A stretch of DNA of 41,452 bases from Nitrospirota bacterium (GTDB taxonomy: Bacteria; Nitrospirota; Nitrospiria; 2-01-FULL-66-17): NCBI GenBank assembly GCA_016201825.1, contig JACQCD010000059.1, forward strand, positions 1 to 41,452, given 5' to 3'. Positions 24,172 through 32,725 of this stretch are shown piece after piece. Positions within the stretch are counted from its first letter, which is position 1. Each line of letters opens with the position of its first letter. Both the position numbers and the translations under genes were made by a program. The notes under the pieces are model-generated. The model did no database searches, was not told where the DNA came from, and saw only the letters and a list, made by a program, of their open reading frames with translations.

Positions 24172-25455
24172 TTATCCCATCCCATCCTGGTGCGCCTGCT
24201 CCGGTGCACACCGCGGCGACGTCGGCCGCGCGGCGGCTTGGCGCTGCACCGTCCCCTCCCGCAACGGAACCTGCTCCTCGTAGAGCGTGAACACGTGAGG
24301 CACTTCGACGGTCAGGCCGTACTTTTTCTGCAGGCGCTGATACGCCCCCTCGGTCACAATGTGATACGACACTCTGACGCGCAGCGTCAGCCCCTCGTCT
24401 CGGCGCGGCACAGGGTATGAAAAAGTCACATCACGGCTTTGGAACGGCGGGATCCTCGTATCGTCGTATTCGTAGATCACCGGCCACCAGAGAATCCATC
24501 GCTTGACGGTCATGCTGCGGGAAGACAGGACGCGCCCGGCCGCGTCGACGACTTCGAACTCCGCCTGCAGGTAGCGATCGGGGTCGCCGGTCGGCAACAT
24601 GTGGCCGGCCCCGCTGTTGGTCAACGTCAGCGTCCACGTCGCCCTCTTGCCGGCCGCGAGCGTCGCTTGATCGGCGGCCAACGCAACGGTCAATGCGCGT
24701 TTGATCTGCTCGGGGTCGTGCCCGCCGCGCCAGAGGTGACTCCGTCCCTTGCGAATCGGGCCGCCCTCCGCGATGGGGCGCTCGACTTCCGGCATGTGGC
24801 AGGTCTGACAAATATATCCCTTCGCTTTATAGGGGCCGGCTTCGAACTCCAGGAAGGTCGCGCATGGGCCGCCATTATAGAATTGAAGTTTGGCCGCCGG
24901 GACGGCGTGGCAGGTGTAGCAAATCGCGGTGCTTCGAAACTTGGGATCGTACACGGTGGGGTGCGGGGCCACCGCGTCGTCAAAGGGACCATGGATCACC
25001 CCGTCGCGGACGTGGCAGACCGCGCAGGTCACCCCTTCTTGTTGTAACGCCTCGTCAAAATGAAGATTGGGTTCGGTCAGGGGGCGATCGACGCGGTCAC
25101 CGCGCAGGCCGCTGACCACCGTCGGTTGCTGGTTTTGCAGCGGAGTATGGCAATTCAGACACACCCAAATGTGCTTGTCCTTCCGCCAATAGGCCTGGAA
25201 GAAGGGATCCGTAAACGTCTGGGAATGGATCGAGGTCTTCCACTCCTCGTAGATAGCGCGGTGACACGTGCCACATGTTTCGGCGCTCAGGCTGTCCACT
25301 CCCTTCGGAACGGGTTGATAGGCAATGGCCTGCTTGATGTCTTCTCGAAGGCCGAAGATCACGGGAGATTTGACGGCGGACAACCACGCGTACAGGCCGA
25401 GGATAGCGCTCAGGATCAGAACGACGAGCGCCGTCTTGGATTTGATCCACGGCAT
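24172..25455 (-). CDS. Membrane-anchored pentahaem c-type cytochrome
   Basis: A 427-residue protein with an N-terminal membrane anchor or uncleaved signal (residues 8-27) and five haem c sites: CGTCH (61-65), CLNCH (99-103), CAVCH (144-148), CYTCH (179-183) and CQTCH (216-220). This spacing resembles the cytochrome c554/multihaem electron-carrier group. The C-terminal 200 residues are haem-free and look like an immunoglobulin-type beta domain (ATWTLTLTNSGAGHMLPTGDPDRYL) seen in other membrane-linked multihaem proteins. It probably moves electrons in the periplasm; donor and acceptor are not known. It follows ispH by 22 bp. Confidence 0.9.
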   Translation of the reverse strand: MPWIKSKTALVVLILSAILGLYAWLSAVKSPVIFGLREDIKQAIAYQPVPKGVDSLSAETCGTCHRAIYEEWKTSIHSQTFTDPFFQAYWRKDKHIWVCLNCHTPLQNQQPTVVSGLRGDRVDRPLTEPNLHFDEALQQEGVTCAVCHVRDGVIHGPFDDAVAPHPTVYDPKFRSTAICYTCHAVPAAKLQFYNGGPCATFLEFEAGPYKAKGYICQTCHMPEVERPIAEGGPIRKGRSHLWRGGHDPEQIKRALTVALAADQATLAAGKRATWTLTLTNSGAGHMLPTGDPDRYLQAEFEVVDAAGRVLSSRSMTVKRWILWWPVIYEYDDTRIPPFQSRDVTFSYPVPRRDEGLTLRVRVSYHIVTEGAYQRLQKKYGLTVEVPHVFTLYEEQVPLREGTVQRQAAARPTSPRCAPEQAHQDGMG

Positions 25456-25477
25456 AGGACCGGAGGGGTCGGAACGG

Positions 25478-26323
25478 TTAGATCGCCTCGATGGCCGAGA
25501 CGACGTCGTCGACCACCCACTGCGGGGTGGAGGCGCCCGCGGTCACGCCGACCTTGTGGGCGCCAGAAAACCAGGCCACATTCAGCTCCACCGCGGTTTC
25601 GATGTGATGGGAGGGAGCGTGCTCCGCGCACAACTCCACCAATCGCCGGGTGTTTCCGCTGTTCTTCCCACCGATGACGACCATCACGTCCACGCGGCGG
25701 GCCAATTCGTCCGCGGCATATTGATTGCTCTTCGTCGCGCCACAGATCGTGTTCTTGATCTTCCAGGGCAATTTGTTCGCGCGGATGTGGCGCTCCAGAT
25801 GCTTGTACTTCCCGTATTCGTGAGTGGTCTGAAAGACGATCCCCGCCCGCTCCGGTCGTGCGTCGATGATGTCTTCCACCGATTCAACGACGTGAATCTC
25901 CGCGTCGGGGTGCTCGCGCCGCGCGTGCCCCACGATCCCGATGACCTCCGGATGCGTCGGCTCGCCGACGAGGTAGAGCGGATACCCCTTCCGACAGAAC
26001 TCGATCGCGGCGCGCTGGACGTCGGTCACGAATCGGCACGTGGCGTCGACCACGGTCAGCCGCTGGGCCGCCGCCCGATCGAACTCCTCCGGCGGCACGC
26101 CGTGCGCGCGGATGACGACGTTGGCATCGGTCAACCCATCCAGCGAATCGACGCGCTCAATGCCATGGTCGCGGCTCAAGCGGTCGATCTCCTGGGGATT
26201 ATGGATCAGCGGACCAAACGTCACGGTGCGTCTGTCCGCGCCGTCGGCTGTTTCGGTGGCGAGTTTAATGGCCTCCTTGACGCCGTAACAGAAGCCGGAA
26301 TGGTGAGCTACTTCGACGTCCAT
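25478..26323 (-). CDS. ispH: 4-hydroxy-3-methylbut-2-enyl diphosphate reductase
   Basis: The last enzyme of the MEP isoprenoid pathway, an iron-sulfur reductase making IPP and DMAPP. ATG 26323 gives 281 aa, with GGAGA about ten bases upstream. The three cluster cysteines are visible in HHSGFCYGVKEA (C12), VDATCRFV and NTICGATKSNQ; the conserved HGVPPEEF and GEPTHPEVIGI motifs are also present. Length fits the family (280-320). It is the only isoprenoid gene in the window. Confidence 0.96.
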   Translation of the reverse strand: MDVEVAHHSGFCYGVKEAIKLATETADGADRRTVTFGPLIHNPQEIDRLSRDHGIERVDSLDGLTDANVVIRAHGVPPEEFDRAAAQRLTVVDATCRFVTDVQRAAIEFCRKGYPLYLVGEPTHPEVIGIVGHARREHPDAEIHVVESVEDIIDARPERAGIVFQTTHEYGKYKHLERHIRANKLPWKIKNTICGATKSNQYAADELARRVDVMVVIGGKNSGNTRRLVELCAEHAPSHHIETAVELNVAWFSGAHKVGVTAGASTPQWVVDDVVSAIEAI

Positions 26324-26455
26324 ATTTCGTCGTTCTCCGCTCGCGCCGGTCACTTCAGCACCGGACGAGTATACCGACGCCTACCACCCATTGCAAGCCG
26401 GAGGCCCCTCGGGGTCGCGCCATCCGCCGTGAGTGCCTTCGGCCTCCCGGAGTGC

Positions 26456-27433
26456 TTAGGGGATCAACACCGTGGACCCCGTCGTCTTCCGCGCCTCGAG
26501 GTCGGCATGGGCTCGCGCGGCTTCGCGAAGCGGATACGTTTGCCGAATCTCGACCTTGACGGATCCGGATCGCACCACGCCGAACAGCGCCGCTGCGCTC
26601 GCCAGCAAGTCCCCGCGGCTCGCGGTGTACGTCATCAGCGTCGGCCTGGTCAGATACAGCGATCCCTTTGCGGAAAGAATGGAGATGTCCAGCGGAGGCA
26701 CGCTCCCCGATGATTGCCCGAAGCTCACCAGCATCCCGCGGGGTTTGAGGCAGTCCAACGAGCGCAACAACGTGTCCTTCCCGACCGAGTCGTAGACAAC
26801 CGGAACGCCTTCACCCTTGGTGATCTCCCAAACCCGCTCGGCGAAATCCTCCTTCGACGTCACAATCACGTGATCGCATCCATGGGCGGCCGCGAGCGCG
26901 GCCTTCTCGGGCGTACCCACCGTCCCGATCACGCGCGCGCCAAGCGCCTTCGCCCATTGACAGGCGACGCTCCCCACGCCTCCGGCCGCCGCGTGGAAGA
27001 GGATCGTATCACCGGCCTTGACGGCGAATGTTCGGCGGAGCAGATATTCAGCCGTCATGCCTTTCAGCATCATGGCCGCGGCCAGCCGATCGTCGATCGT
27101 GTCGGGCAACGTCACCAGGCGATGCGCGGAAATCGTGCGTGCCTCACAGTACGCGCCGGTCGGCCCCCCCGCGTATGCCACGCGATCGCCGACCGACACC
27201 TCGGTCACCCCGGATCCGACCGCCTCGACGCGGCCGGCCGCTTCCAGGCCGATCACGGCCGGCAACGATGGCAGGGAGTACAGCCCCCGGCGATGATAGA
27301 CGTCGATGAAATTGAGGCCAATCGCGGTGTGCCGGACCAGCGCCTCACCGGGCTCCGGCGCGCCGACCGGGACATCTCGCCATTCGAGCACGTCGGGTCC
27401 GCCCGTTCGCTCAATCACCAGCGCTTTGGGCAT
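26456..27433 (-). CDS. NADPH:quinone reductase (zinc-independent MDR family)
   Basis: A 325-residue medium-chain reductase like QorA. It starts at ATG 27433 behind GGAGGG. The N-terminal segment reads RHTAIGLNFIDVYHRRGLY, the NADPH-binding loop is HAAAGGVGSVACQWAKALGA and the C-terminus is RKTTGSTVLIP, all typical of quinone oxidoreductases. The zinc-ligand cysteines of alcohol dehydrogenases are absent. It would reduce quinones or other electrophilic carbonyls with NADPH. It follows the SDR/zinc-ribbon gene by about 50 bp, so it is probably under the same TetR control. Confidence 0.93.
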   Translation of the reverse strand: MPKALVIERTGGPDVLEWRDVPVGAPEPGEALVRHTAIGLNFIDVYHRRGLYSLPSLPAVIGLEAAGRVEAVGSGVTEVSVGDRVAYAGGPTGAYCEARTISAHRLVTLPDTIDDRLAAAMMLKGMTAEYLLRRTFAVKAGDTILFHAAAGGVGSVACQWAKALGARVIGTVGTPEKAALAAAHGCDHVIVTSKEDFAERVWEITKGEGVPVVYDSVGKDTLLRSLDCLKPRGMLVSFGQSSGSVPPLDISILSAKGSLYLTRPTLMTYTASRGDLLASAAALFGVVRSGSVKVEIRQTYPLREAARAHADLEARKTTGSTVLIP

Positions 27434-27484
27434 CGAGAGTTCCCTCCGGTCTTGGACCACAACCCCCGGCGCTCGCCGCCCCGT

Positions 27485-27679
27485 TTACGCGGCAACGGCC
27501 CGCTTCCGGGCCGGCTTTTGCGGCCGGGGCGGGCTGTGCCGATTCGCCATGATGACCGGATCGGAAATGTTCCCGCACACGAGACACCGCCAACCGGCGA
27601 ACATGAGCTGGCCGCTATCGTCCGCCAGATCGGCAAACTGATCGACGACCATCAAACCATTGCATCGCACACACTGCAT
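27485..27679 (-). CDS. Small zinc-ribbon protein, nested in-frame at the 3' end of the SDR gene
   Basis: An internal ATG at 27679 would give a 64-residue protein starting MQCVRCNGLMV, with CxxC pairs (CVRC and CLVC) and the phrase MFAGWRCLVCGNISDPVI, then a basic tail. A near-perfect Shine-Dalgarno, AAGGAGGTGA (27685-27694), lies at ideal spacing (about seven bases). It is in the same frame as the dehydrogenase. This is best read as an originally separate small gene that lost the stop codon of its upstream neighbour. Confidence 0.55.
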   Translation of the reverse strand: MQCVRCNGLMVVDQFADLADDSGQLMFAGWRCLVCGNISDPVIMANRHSPPRPQKPARKRAVAA

Positions 27680-28408
27680 GTCCATCACCTCCTTACCCCG
27701 CAAAGCGGGCTGCGCAACGAAATACACCGCGGCATGAGCGATTTCGTCGGGCGTTCCCATCCGGCCAATTGGATGCATCGCATCGAATCCCGCCCGCATC
27801 GTGGGGTCGGCCGTCAGGGCCGCCACACCCGGCGTATCAACGCCCGCGGGGCAGATCGCGTTGCAGCGGATGCCTTGCCTGGCGTATTGGATGGCCACCG
27901 TCTTGGTCAGCATGTTCACTCCCGCCTTGGCGGCGGCATAGGCGTGGGCTGGAAAGCCCGGTATCGCTTTGATCCCCGCCACCGTCGAGATATTGATGAT
28001 GGAGCCCCCGCCCTGTTTGATCATCTGGGGAATCACCGCACGCGTGAATCGAAACACTCCCTTGAGAAACAGATCCATGGTCTCGTCCCACACCTGGTCC
28101 GACGTTTCGTGCAGCGGTCCGGCATGGAAGAGATTCCCCGCGTTGTTGATGAGCACATCGATCCGCCCGAACGCCCTCACCGTCGCCTCAACCGCCCGCC
28201 GAACGTCGGCCTCGATCGTCACACTTCCGGGCGCAGACGATGCGCGACCTCCGGTCCGCTCGATGGCGGCAACCACATGGTCCAGTGCGTCTTTCCGGCG
28301 TCCGGTGACAGTCACGCTCGCACCCTCCCTCGCGAACGCCTTGGCGATTGCCTCGCCGATCCCCGATCCTCCGCCCGTGACCAGGGCCACCCTGTTCTGC
28401 AGTCTCAT
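27485..28408 (-). CDS. Short-chain dehydrogenase with a C-terminal zinc-ribbon extension
   Basis: A 307-residue protein. Residues 1-232 are a classical SDR: TGGGSGIG (11-18), NNAG (88-91), serine in INISTVAG (about 141) and the catalytic YAAAK (157-161). The usual last 20-25 residues (the VTG...VDGG strand) are missing. Instead the frame runs through a spacer into about 60 residues with two zinc knuckles, CVRC and CLVC. ATG 28408 has GGAGG seven bases upstream. The fused part has its own Shine-Dalgarno, so it is probably also made separately. Substrate is unknown; regulation by the nearby TetR protein is likely. Confidence 0.85.
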   Translation of the reverse strand: MRLQNRVALVTGGGSGIGEAIAKAFAREGASVTVTGRRKDALDHVVAAIERTGGRASSAPGSVTIEADVRRAVEATVRAFGRIDVLINNAGNLFHAGPLHETSDQVWDETMDLFLKGVFRFTRAVIPQMIKQGGGSIINISTVAGIKAIPGFPAHAYAAAKAGVNMLTKTVAIQYARQGIRCNAICPAGVDTPGVAALTADPTMRAGFDAMHPIGRMGTPDEIAHAAVYFVAQPALRGKEVMDMQCVRCNGLMVVDQFADLADDSGQLMFAGWRCLVCGNISDPVIMANRHSPPRPQKPARKRAVAA

Positions 28409-28428
28409 CAGCGCGCCTCCTCGCTATT

Positions 28429-28444
28429 AACCGACCGGTTGGTC
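28429..28444 (-). promoter_or_regulatory. TetR-type operator before the SDR gene
   Basis: A near-palindromic 16-mer, on the minus strand GACCAACCGGTCGGTT, sits about 20 bp upstream of the SDR start codon and next to a TTAATA that could be the -10. It matches the site before tetR at 29071-29086 in 10 of 16 positions, and all six differences are transitions. Confidence 0.6.
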
Positions 28445-28464
28445 GAGAAGTTCCCAAAAAAAAT

Positions 28465-29052
28465 CTAAGCCCGAAACCCTTCCAACACCAACTCGACCAT
28501 CTCTGCACAATTCTTCAGGGCGCGAACGTCCCGCTTCACCTTCGACAACAAGATCCCGCCCTCGAGCGTGGCCACGATGAACCGCGCGGCCGCCTTGGGC
28601 TGAAGCGTCGCCCGCAAGAGGCCCCGTCGCTGACCCGACTCCAGAACCCCTTCGACCCGCGCCTCCCAGGTTGAAAACGCGTGGTCGAGTTTGCGCCGCA
28701 ACTGGTCATGCATGTCGGACACCTCCAACGCGAGGTTACCGAGCAGGCAGCCCCCTTTACACTGTCCCCCCGCCATTTTCTTTTCCGCACGACGGAACAT
28801 GGCAAGAATCTCACGAACCGGATCGCGCTCCCCGTCGATCTGCTCCGTTCCGAACTGTTCGGCGATCGTCTCATCGAGCACCGCGCTCCCCAGTTCCTCC
28901 TTGCTCGAAAAATAATAGTACAGGTTCCCTTTCGTCACGCCCGCCACCCGAACGATGTCGTCCATGCTGGTCTTGGTAAACCCCGTGGACCCGAACAGCG
29001 TGCGGGCCGACCGGATAATCCGGCATCGAGTCTTTTCTCCCTTTTCACCCAT
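28465..29052 (-). CDS. TetR family transcriptional regulator
   Basis: A 195-residue repressor. The N-terminal helix-turn-helix reads ARTLFGSTGFTKTSMDDIV then RVAGVTKGNLYYYFSSKEEL (residues about 15-60). The C-terminal helical ligand domain contains ILAMFRRAEKK and GCLLGNLALEVSD, which is the TetR_C subgroup common in AcrR/YxaF-type regulators. I chose ATG 29052 because GAGGG lies six bases upstream; a TTG four codons earlier is possible. It controls, by inference, itself and the SDR-quinone reductase genes. The ligand is unknown, perhaps an electrophile or quinone. Confidence 0.93.
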   Translation of the reverse strand: MGEKGEKTRCRIIRSARTLFGSTGFTKTSMDDIVRVAGVTKGNLYYYFSSKEELGSAVLDETIAEQFGTEQIDGERDPVREILAMFRRAEKKMAGGQCKGGCLLGNLALEVSDMHDQLRRKLDHAFSTWEARVEGVLESGQRRGLLRATLQPKAAARFIVATLEGGILLSKVKRDVRALKNCAEMVELVLEGFRA

Positions 29053-29070
29053 AGCAGCCCTCAAGAAACA

Positions 29071-29086
29071 AACTGACTGACCAGTC
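29071..29086 (-). promoter_or_regulatory. TetR-type operator at the tetR promoter
   Basis: The minus-strand sequence GACTGGTCAGTCAGTT overlaps the predicted transcription start of tetR. Its core GACTG-N2-CAGTC is a 12-bp dyad at 29075-29086. The resemblance to the SDR operator supports autoregulation. Confidence 0.55.
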
Positions 29087-29115
29087 TAATATCATATTGA
29101 AGGGCCCGGTGTCAA
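29086..29115 (-). promoter_or_regulatory. Putative sigma70 promoter of tetR
   Basis: On the minus strand TTGACA (29115-29110) and TATTAG (29091-29086) are separated by 18 nt, immediately before the operator-like repeat. Confidence 0.55.
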
Positions 29116-29251
29116 GCAACCGACCGAGACCCGCTGACGAACAACGTGCTTCGGCCGATAGCGGTCCAGCCGCGCCCTCGTGGCGCCATTGCCAGCGCGC
29201 GCGCAGACCTGATAGGATGGGGCGTCCTTCCCTCGTTGCCCGAGACGATAC

Positions 29252-30430
29252 ATGCTCAAAGCTGGAGTCGGAGCCTCAACCGATAAGGCCACGCTCTCTG
29301 CGGCAACGGCAGCCGCGCGGCAAGCCATGGACCACGCCGGCATTGCCCAGGCCGACTTCGCGCTCGTGTTCGCGACCATTCCCCACGCCTCGCTGTACAC
29401 CCGTATGTTGGAGCGCATCGCCGACACGACGAGAACGCGCCACATCGTGGGCTGCAGCGCCATGGGCATTTTCACATCCGAGGGCGAAGTCGAGGATGAA
29501 CCCGCCATCGCCGTGTTGGTCCTGGCGTCCGACAGCCTGGTCGCAACGCCGTTTTTGGTGCGATCGCTCCGCCAGCAGGGAGGACTCGCGGCTCGACGGT
29601 TGGCTCGGATGCTGCCGTCCCCGCGATCGTCCCAGGATTTTCTCATGTTGTTCCCCGACACCCTCACCCTCCAAGCCGGACCGTTTTTGGACGGCCTGTG
29701 CCTCTCGTGGCCGGGGGTGCCGGTCGTCGGCGGCGGAGCGTCGGAAAACGGAAGCCAGATGCACACCTACCAATGGTGCGGAACCGAGGTGGCCTCCGAT
29801 GCGGTGTGCGGCGCGCTGTTTTCGGGAAGCTTGAGCCGAGCCATCGGCCATACCGTTGCGTGTCATCCGATCGGCGACCCCCTGCTCGTCACTCGAGCGG
29901 AAGGCAACGTGATCTTCGAACTCGGGGGACGGCCGGCGTATGAACTCTTCACCGGCCTGGTTCAGGAATGGGCGCTTCCCGACCTGCGGACCGCCGCGAA
30001 CCTGTTTTTCCTCGGCTTCCCCTTCGACCCGACGCACACCCAACTGGTTCCCGGTGAGTACTACGTCCGCAACATCCACGGCGTCGACCCCCAGGAGGGC
30101 TCGCTCTTGGCCGGGTCCCCGGTTCGAGAAGGCCAAGTGATCTCGTTCACCGTTCGCGATCCGCAGCGCGCCCGGGAAGACATGGACGGGATGGTCGGGG
30201 ACCTCGCCAAGGTCTGCGCCGGGCGGCCACCACGGTTTGGGGTGTATTTCAACTGTTGCGGGCGCGGGACATCACTGTACGGGCGTCCGAATGTCGACCT
30301 CGATATCATTCGCAGACATTTTCCGGACCTCCCCATCATCGGGTTCTTTACCTACGCCGAGATCGGACCGACCCCCGACGGGCAGTGCCTTCATAACTAT
30401 ACCGGCGTGCTGACCCTCGTTGGTGATTAG
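29252..30430 (+). CDS. FIST domain sensory protein (FIST_N and FIST_C)
   Basis: A 392-residue protein consisting only of the FIST module. The N-terminal half has the typical phrases FALVFATIPHASLY, HIVGCSAMGIFTSEGEVED and VPVVGGGASENGS; the C-terminal half ends FNCCGRGTSLYGRP, DLPIIGFFTYAEIGP and LHNYTGVLTLVGD. FIST domains are thought to bind small ligands such as amino acids. In many bacteria they are fused to kinases or cyclases; here it stands alone. It has no signal peptide, so it is cytoplasmic. It is divergent from tetR and convergent with lptD. Confidence 0.92.
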   Translation: MLKAGVGASTDKATLSAATAAARQAMDHAGIAQADFALVFATIPHASLYTRMLERIADTTRTRHIVGCSAMGIFTSEGEVEDEPAIAVLVLASDSLVATPFLVRSLRQQGGLAARRLARMLPSPRSSQDFLMLFPDTLTLQAGPFLDGLCLSWPGVPVVGGGASENGSQMHTYQWCGTEVASDAVCGALFSGSLSRAIGHTVACHPIGDPLLVTRAEGNVIFELGGRPAYELFTGLVQEWALPDLRTAANLFFLGFPFDPTHTQLVPGEYYVRNIHGVDPQEGSLLAGSPVREGQVISFTVRDPQRAREDMDGMVGDLAKVCAGRPPRFGVYFNCCGRGTSLYGRPNVDLDIIRRHFPDLPIIGFFTYAEIGPTPDGQCLHNYTGVLTLVGD

Positions 30431-30469
30431 CGGACACCGCGTCCGATGATCCGAGTTCCGAAGAGACGA

Positions 30470-32725
30470 TCAGTTCGGAGGCTTGCTCGGCGACTCGAAC
30501 AAGCCCGACACCATCCGGGAATCGACGCTGATTGCGCCGACCAGCGTGAGCATCACGCTCAATTCGTTCTTCTCGGGAAGATCCTGGTAGGTGAAGGTCA
30601 CGCTCCAACACTGCCCGTTGTACTGCAGGCCGTAGTCTATTTCGGTATAGGCGTTCGTCTGCCGATTGCGATAGGCCTTGTTGGCCAGGGTGATTCCCAT
30701 CGGGAGGTACAGGTGCGTGCCGACGATGTAATAGTCGATCGCGTCCCGCTGGACGGCGTCGAGACCGCCGAGGGACAGCGGATCGAGCAGGTCGCCGCGA
30801 CGAGTGAGCGCGCGTGGCGGCACCGCGCCGGGGTCCGCGTCGCTGGTCGAACGATGGCCCAGCGTCAGGTCCCAATACGGCTTCCATGCCAGTTGCGCGT
30901 CGACATCCACGGTGGTGAACGTCCGCCGTGTGTGGTCGTAGCTCGCGTCCACGTCAAAGAGGAGGGCGGTGTCTGGTCGCCACGTGGCTTCTCCGCGTAC
31001 GGCCGACCATGTCGGAGGGACCATGCCGGAGACCGGGTCTACGCGACGGCGGACCCGATAACTCTCGGTCAGCCTCACCCACAGCACTTCAAGGCCGGGG
31101 ACCGGCGTCCCGCCCTCCCCCTGTCGAGGGGCCTCGGTGATCAACCGGTTGATCACGGAGGCCGTGATCAGATGCTGCTCCGAGATATCGTCGACCTCGT
31201 CGAATCGTGGAAGGTTCTCGTCCCCCCGCTCCCCGACGTAGGTATAAAGTACCGCGGGCTCGATGGCATGAATCAGGAGCCCTCCATTCGACCGGCTCCA
31301 TTCCCGCCGCGCGGGGTCCGCGATGCCCAGGCCGGCGACACCCAGTTCGCGCCTGGCCGGATCGCCGCCGAGCGCGTCTTTGGAGTACGCGGTTTCACGA
31401 ACCCCCACGCGCGGCGTGAAGATCAAACCGAGCGGCGCTTCCTGGCGCCAGACCAGGATCGGGAACAGATCCGCGCGCTGGGTCGAAAACCCCGTCCGTC
31501 TCCAGAAGTTGGTGGCCGAACCTTGTAGGGACACGAACAGCGGCGCGTTCCACGCCCGCGCGTCAACCAGTCGATATTCCAGCGAAGGCAGCAGGTGGGT
31601 ATCCGTATCGACCGCGACGTCGAGGTCTTGGGTGTAGCGGGCCAGAAGCGTCATCGTCTGATAGGGATCGTGGTACGTCAAGAACAGATTGGACTCAACC
31701 GTCCGCTTCGTGCGGTCGGTAATCGACGACTGCAGGTCGCGTAGGACGGCGTCGTCACTCACGTACTCTCCCTGCACCCGCAACTGCAACCGATCGCTGA
31801 AATCGACGGCCTGCGCGGTGCTGACCCGCCGCCGGCTGCCGCCCGTGATCCGATCGTGGAAGAGCTCCACATCGATCTGTCCCTGCGAACGGCGGCTCAA
31901 GCGGTACCGGTATTCCATCGTTCCTCCGGTGCCTCGCTCGGCCCGGTGGTCGAGCGTGAGCGTGGCGTCTTGGCTCGGTCCCAGAGTGAGATAGAGGGGC
32001 TGCCGGATCTTCCAGCCCTCCGAGGTGCTGTATCCCAAATGCGGCTGTAAGAGACCGGTCTGACGCTCGGTCTTCACCGGCCAGATCAGATACGGCAGGT
32101 AGGCAACGGGCACGTTCTTGATATCGAAGACCACGCCGCGCGCGATGAGGTAGTGTTCGGGCTGAATCGTCAGCCGGCGAGCCCTGACCCGCCACGCCGG
32201 CCGCTCTCCTTTACTCTCGTCGCACTCGCAGGTGGTGATCGTCGCGCGCTCAAGTCGGTAGTGGTCGTCGGGTAACCGCTCGATCCGCTCACCCGTCAGG
32301 CGGTAGCGGTCTCGAGGCAAGAACAGCCGCCCCCGCGTCAGCACACCGCTTCGGGTGTTCAAATCGAGGTCGAGCGTCTCGCCTTCGAGCTGGTCCGTTC
32401 CGTTGTTGGCCTTGATCCCCCCGGTCGCCGTCAGGTGCCCGCTCGCGCGATGAAGAAGCGCCTGATCCGCCTGGAGCGTCAGCGTCCCCTGGGTCAATCG
32501 CACGTGGCCGTTGGCGGCCAGCTCATCGCGCTCCCGCGAGTAGGCCATCTCGTCGGCCGAGATATCGGCGGGAACCTTGAGGTCGGTGAAGGATCGTTCG
32601 ACGCGACTCAGGCCGGTCGGGGGACCCTGCGCAGACAACACCCGAGGCCAACCCAATGCCAACACGAGACCCAGCGCCACCCCGATGCACACCGGATGGG
32701 CGTATGGGCGTCCGCTCGGTCTCAC
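30470..32725 (-). CDS. lptD: LPS-assembly protein LptD
   Basis: An outer-membrane beta-barrel that places lipopolysaccharide on the cell surface. I place the start at GTG 32725, which overlaps the folC stop (GTGA); this gives 751 aa with a signal peptide at 1-33 (GVALGLVLALG, ending LSAQ). An OstA/LptA-like N-terminal domain follows (about 45-190, DISADEMAYSRERDELAANG, CECDESKGERPAWRVRARR), then IKNVPVAYLPYLIWP and the long barrel ending NELSVMLTLVGAISV. Its presence indicates a two-membrane cell with LPS. It ends just beyond the convergent FIST gene. Confidence 0.93.
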   Translation of the reverse strand: MRPSGRPYAHPVCIGVALGLVLALGWPRVLSAQGPPTGLSRVERSFTDLKVPADISADEMAYSRERDELAANGHVRLTQGTLTLQADQALLHRASGHLTATGGIKANNGTDQLEGETLDLDLNTRSGVLTRGRLFLPRDRYRLTGERIERLPDDHYRLERATITTCECDESKGERPAWRVRARRLTIQPEHYLIARGVVFDIKNVPVAYLPYLIWPVKTERQTGLLQPHLGYSTSEGWKIRQPLYLTLGPSQDATLTLDHRAERGTGGTMEYRYRLSRRSQGQIDVELFHDRITGGSRRRVSTAQAVDFSDRLQLRVQGEYVSDDAVLRDLQSSITDRTKRTVESNLFLTYHDPYQTMTLLARYTQDLDVAVDTDTHLLPSLEYRLVDARAWNAPLFVSLQGSATNFWRRTGFSTQRADLFPILVWRQEAPLGLIFTPRVGVRETAYSKDALGGDPARRELGVAGLGIADPARREWSRSNGGLLIHAIEPAVLYTYVGERGDENLPRFDEVDDISEQHLITASVINRLITEAPRQGEGGTPVPGLEVLWVRLTESYRVRRRVDPVSGMVPPTWSAVRGEATWRPDTALLFDVDASYDHTRRTFTTVDVDAQLAWKPYWDLTLGHRSTSDADPGAVPPRALTRRGDLLDPLSLGGLDAVQRDAIDYYIVGTHLYLPMGITLANKAYRNRQTNAYTEIDYGLQYNGQCWSVTFTYQDLPEKNELSVMLTLVGAISVDSRMVSGLFESPSKPPN

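Noticed and set aside
28453-28461. A-run after tetR as a terminator
   Set aside because: The T8 tract on the minus strand is not preceded by a convincing GC stem.
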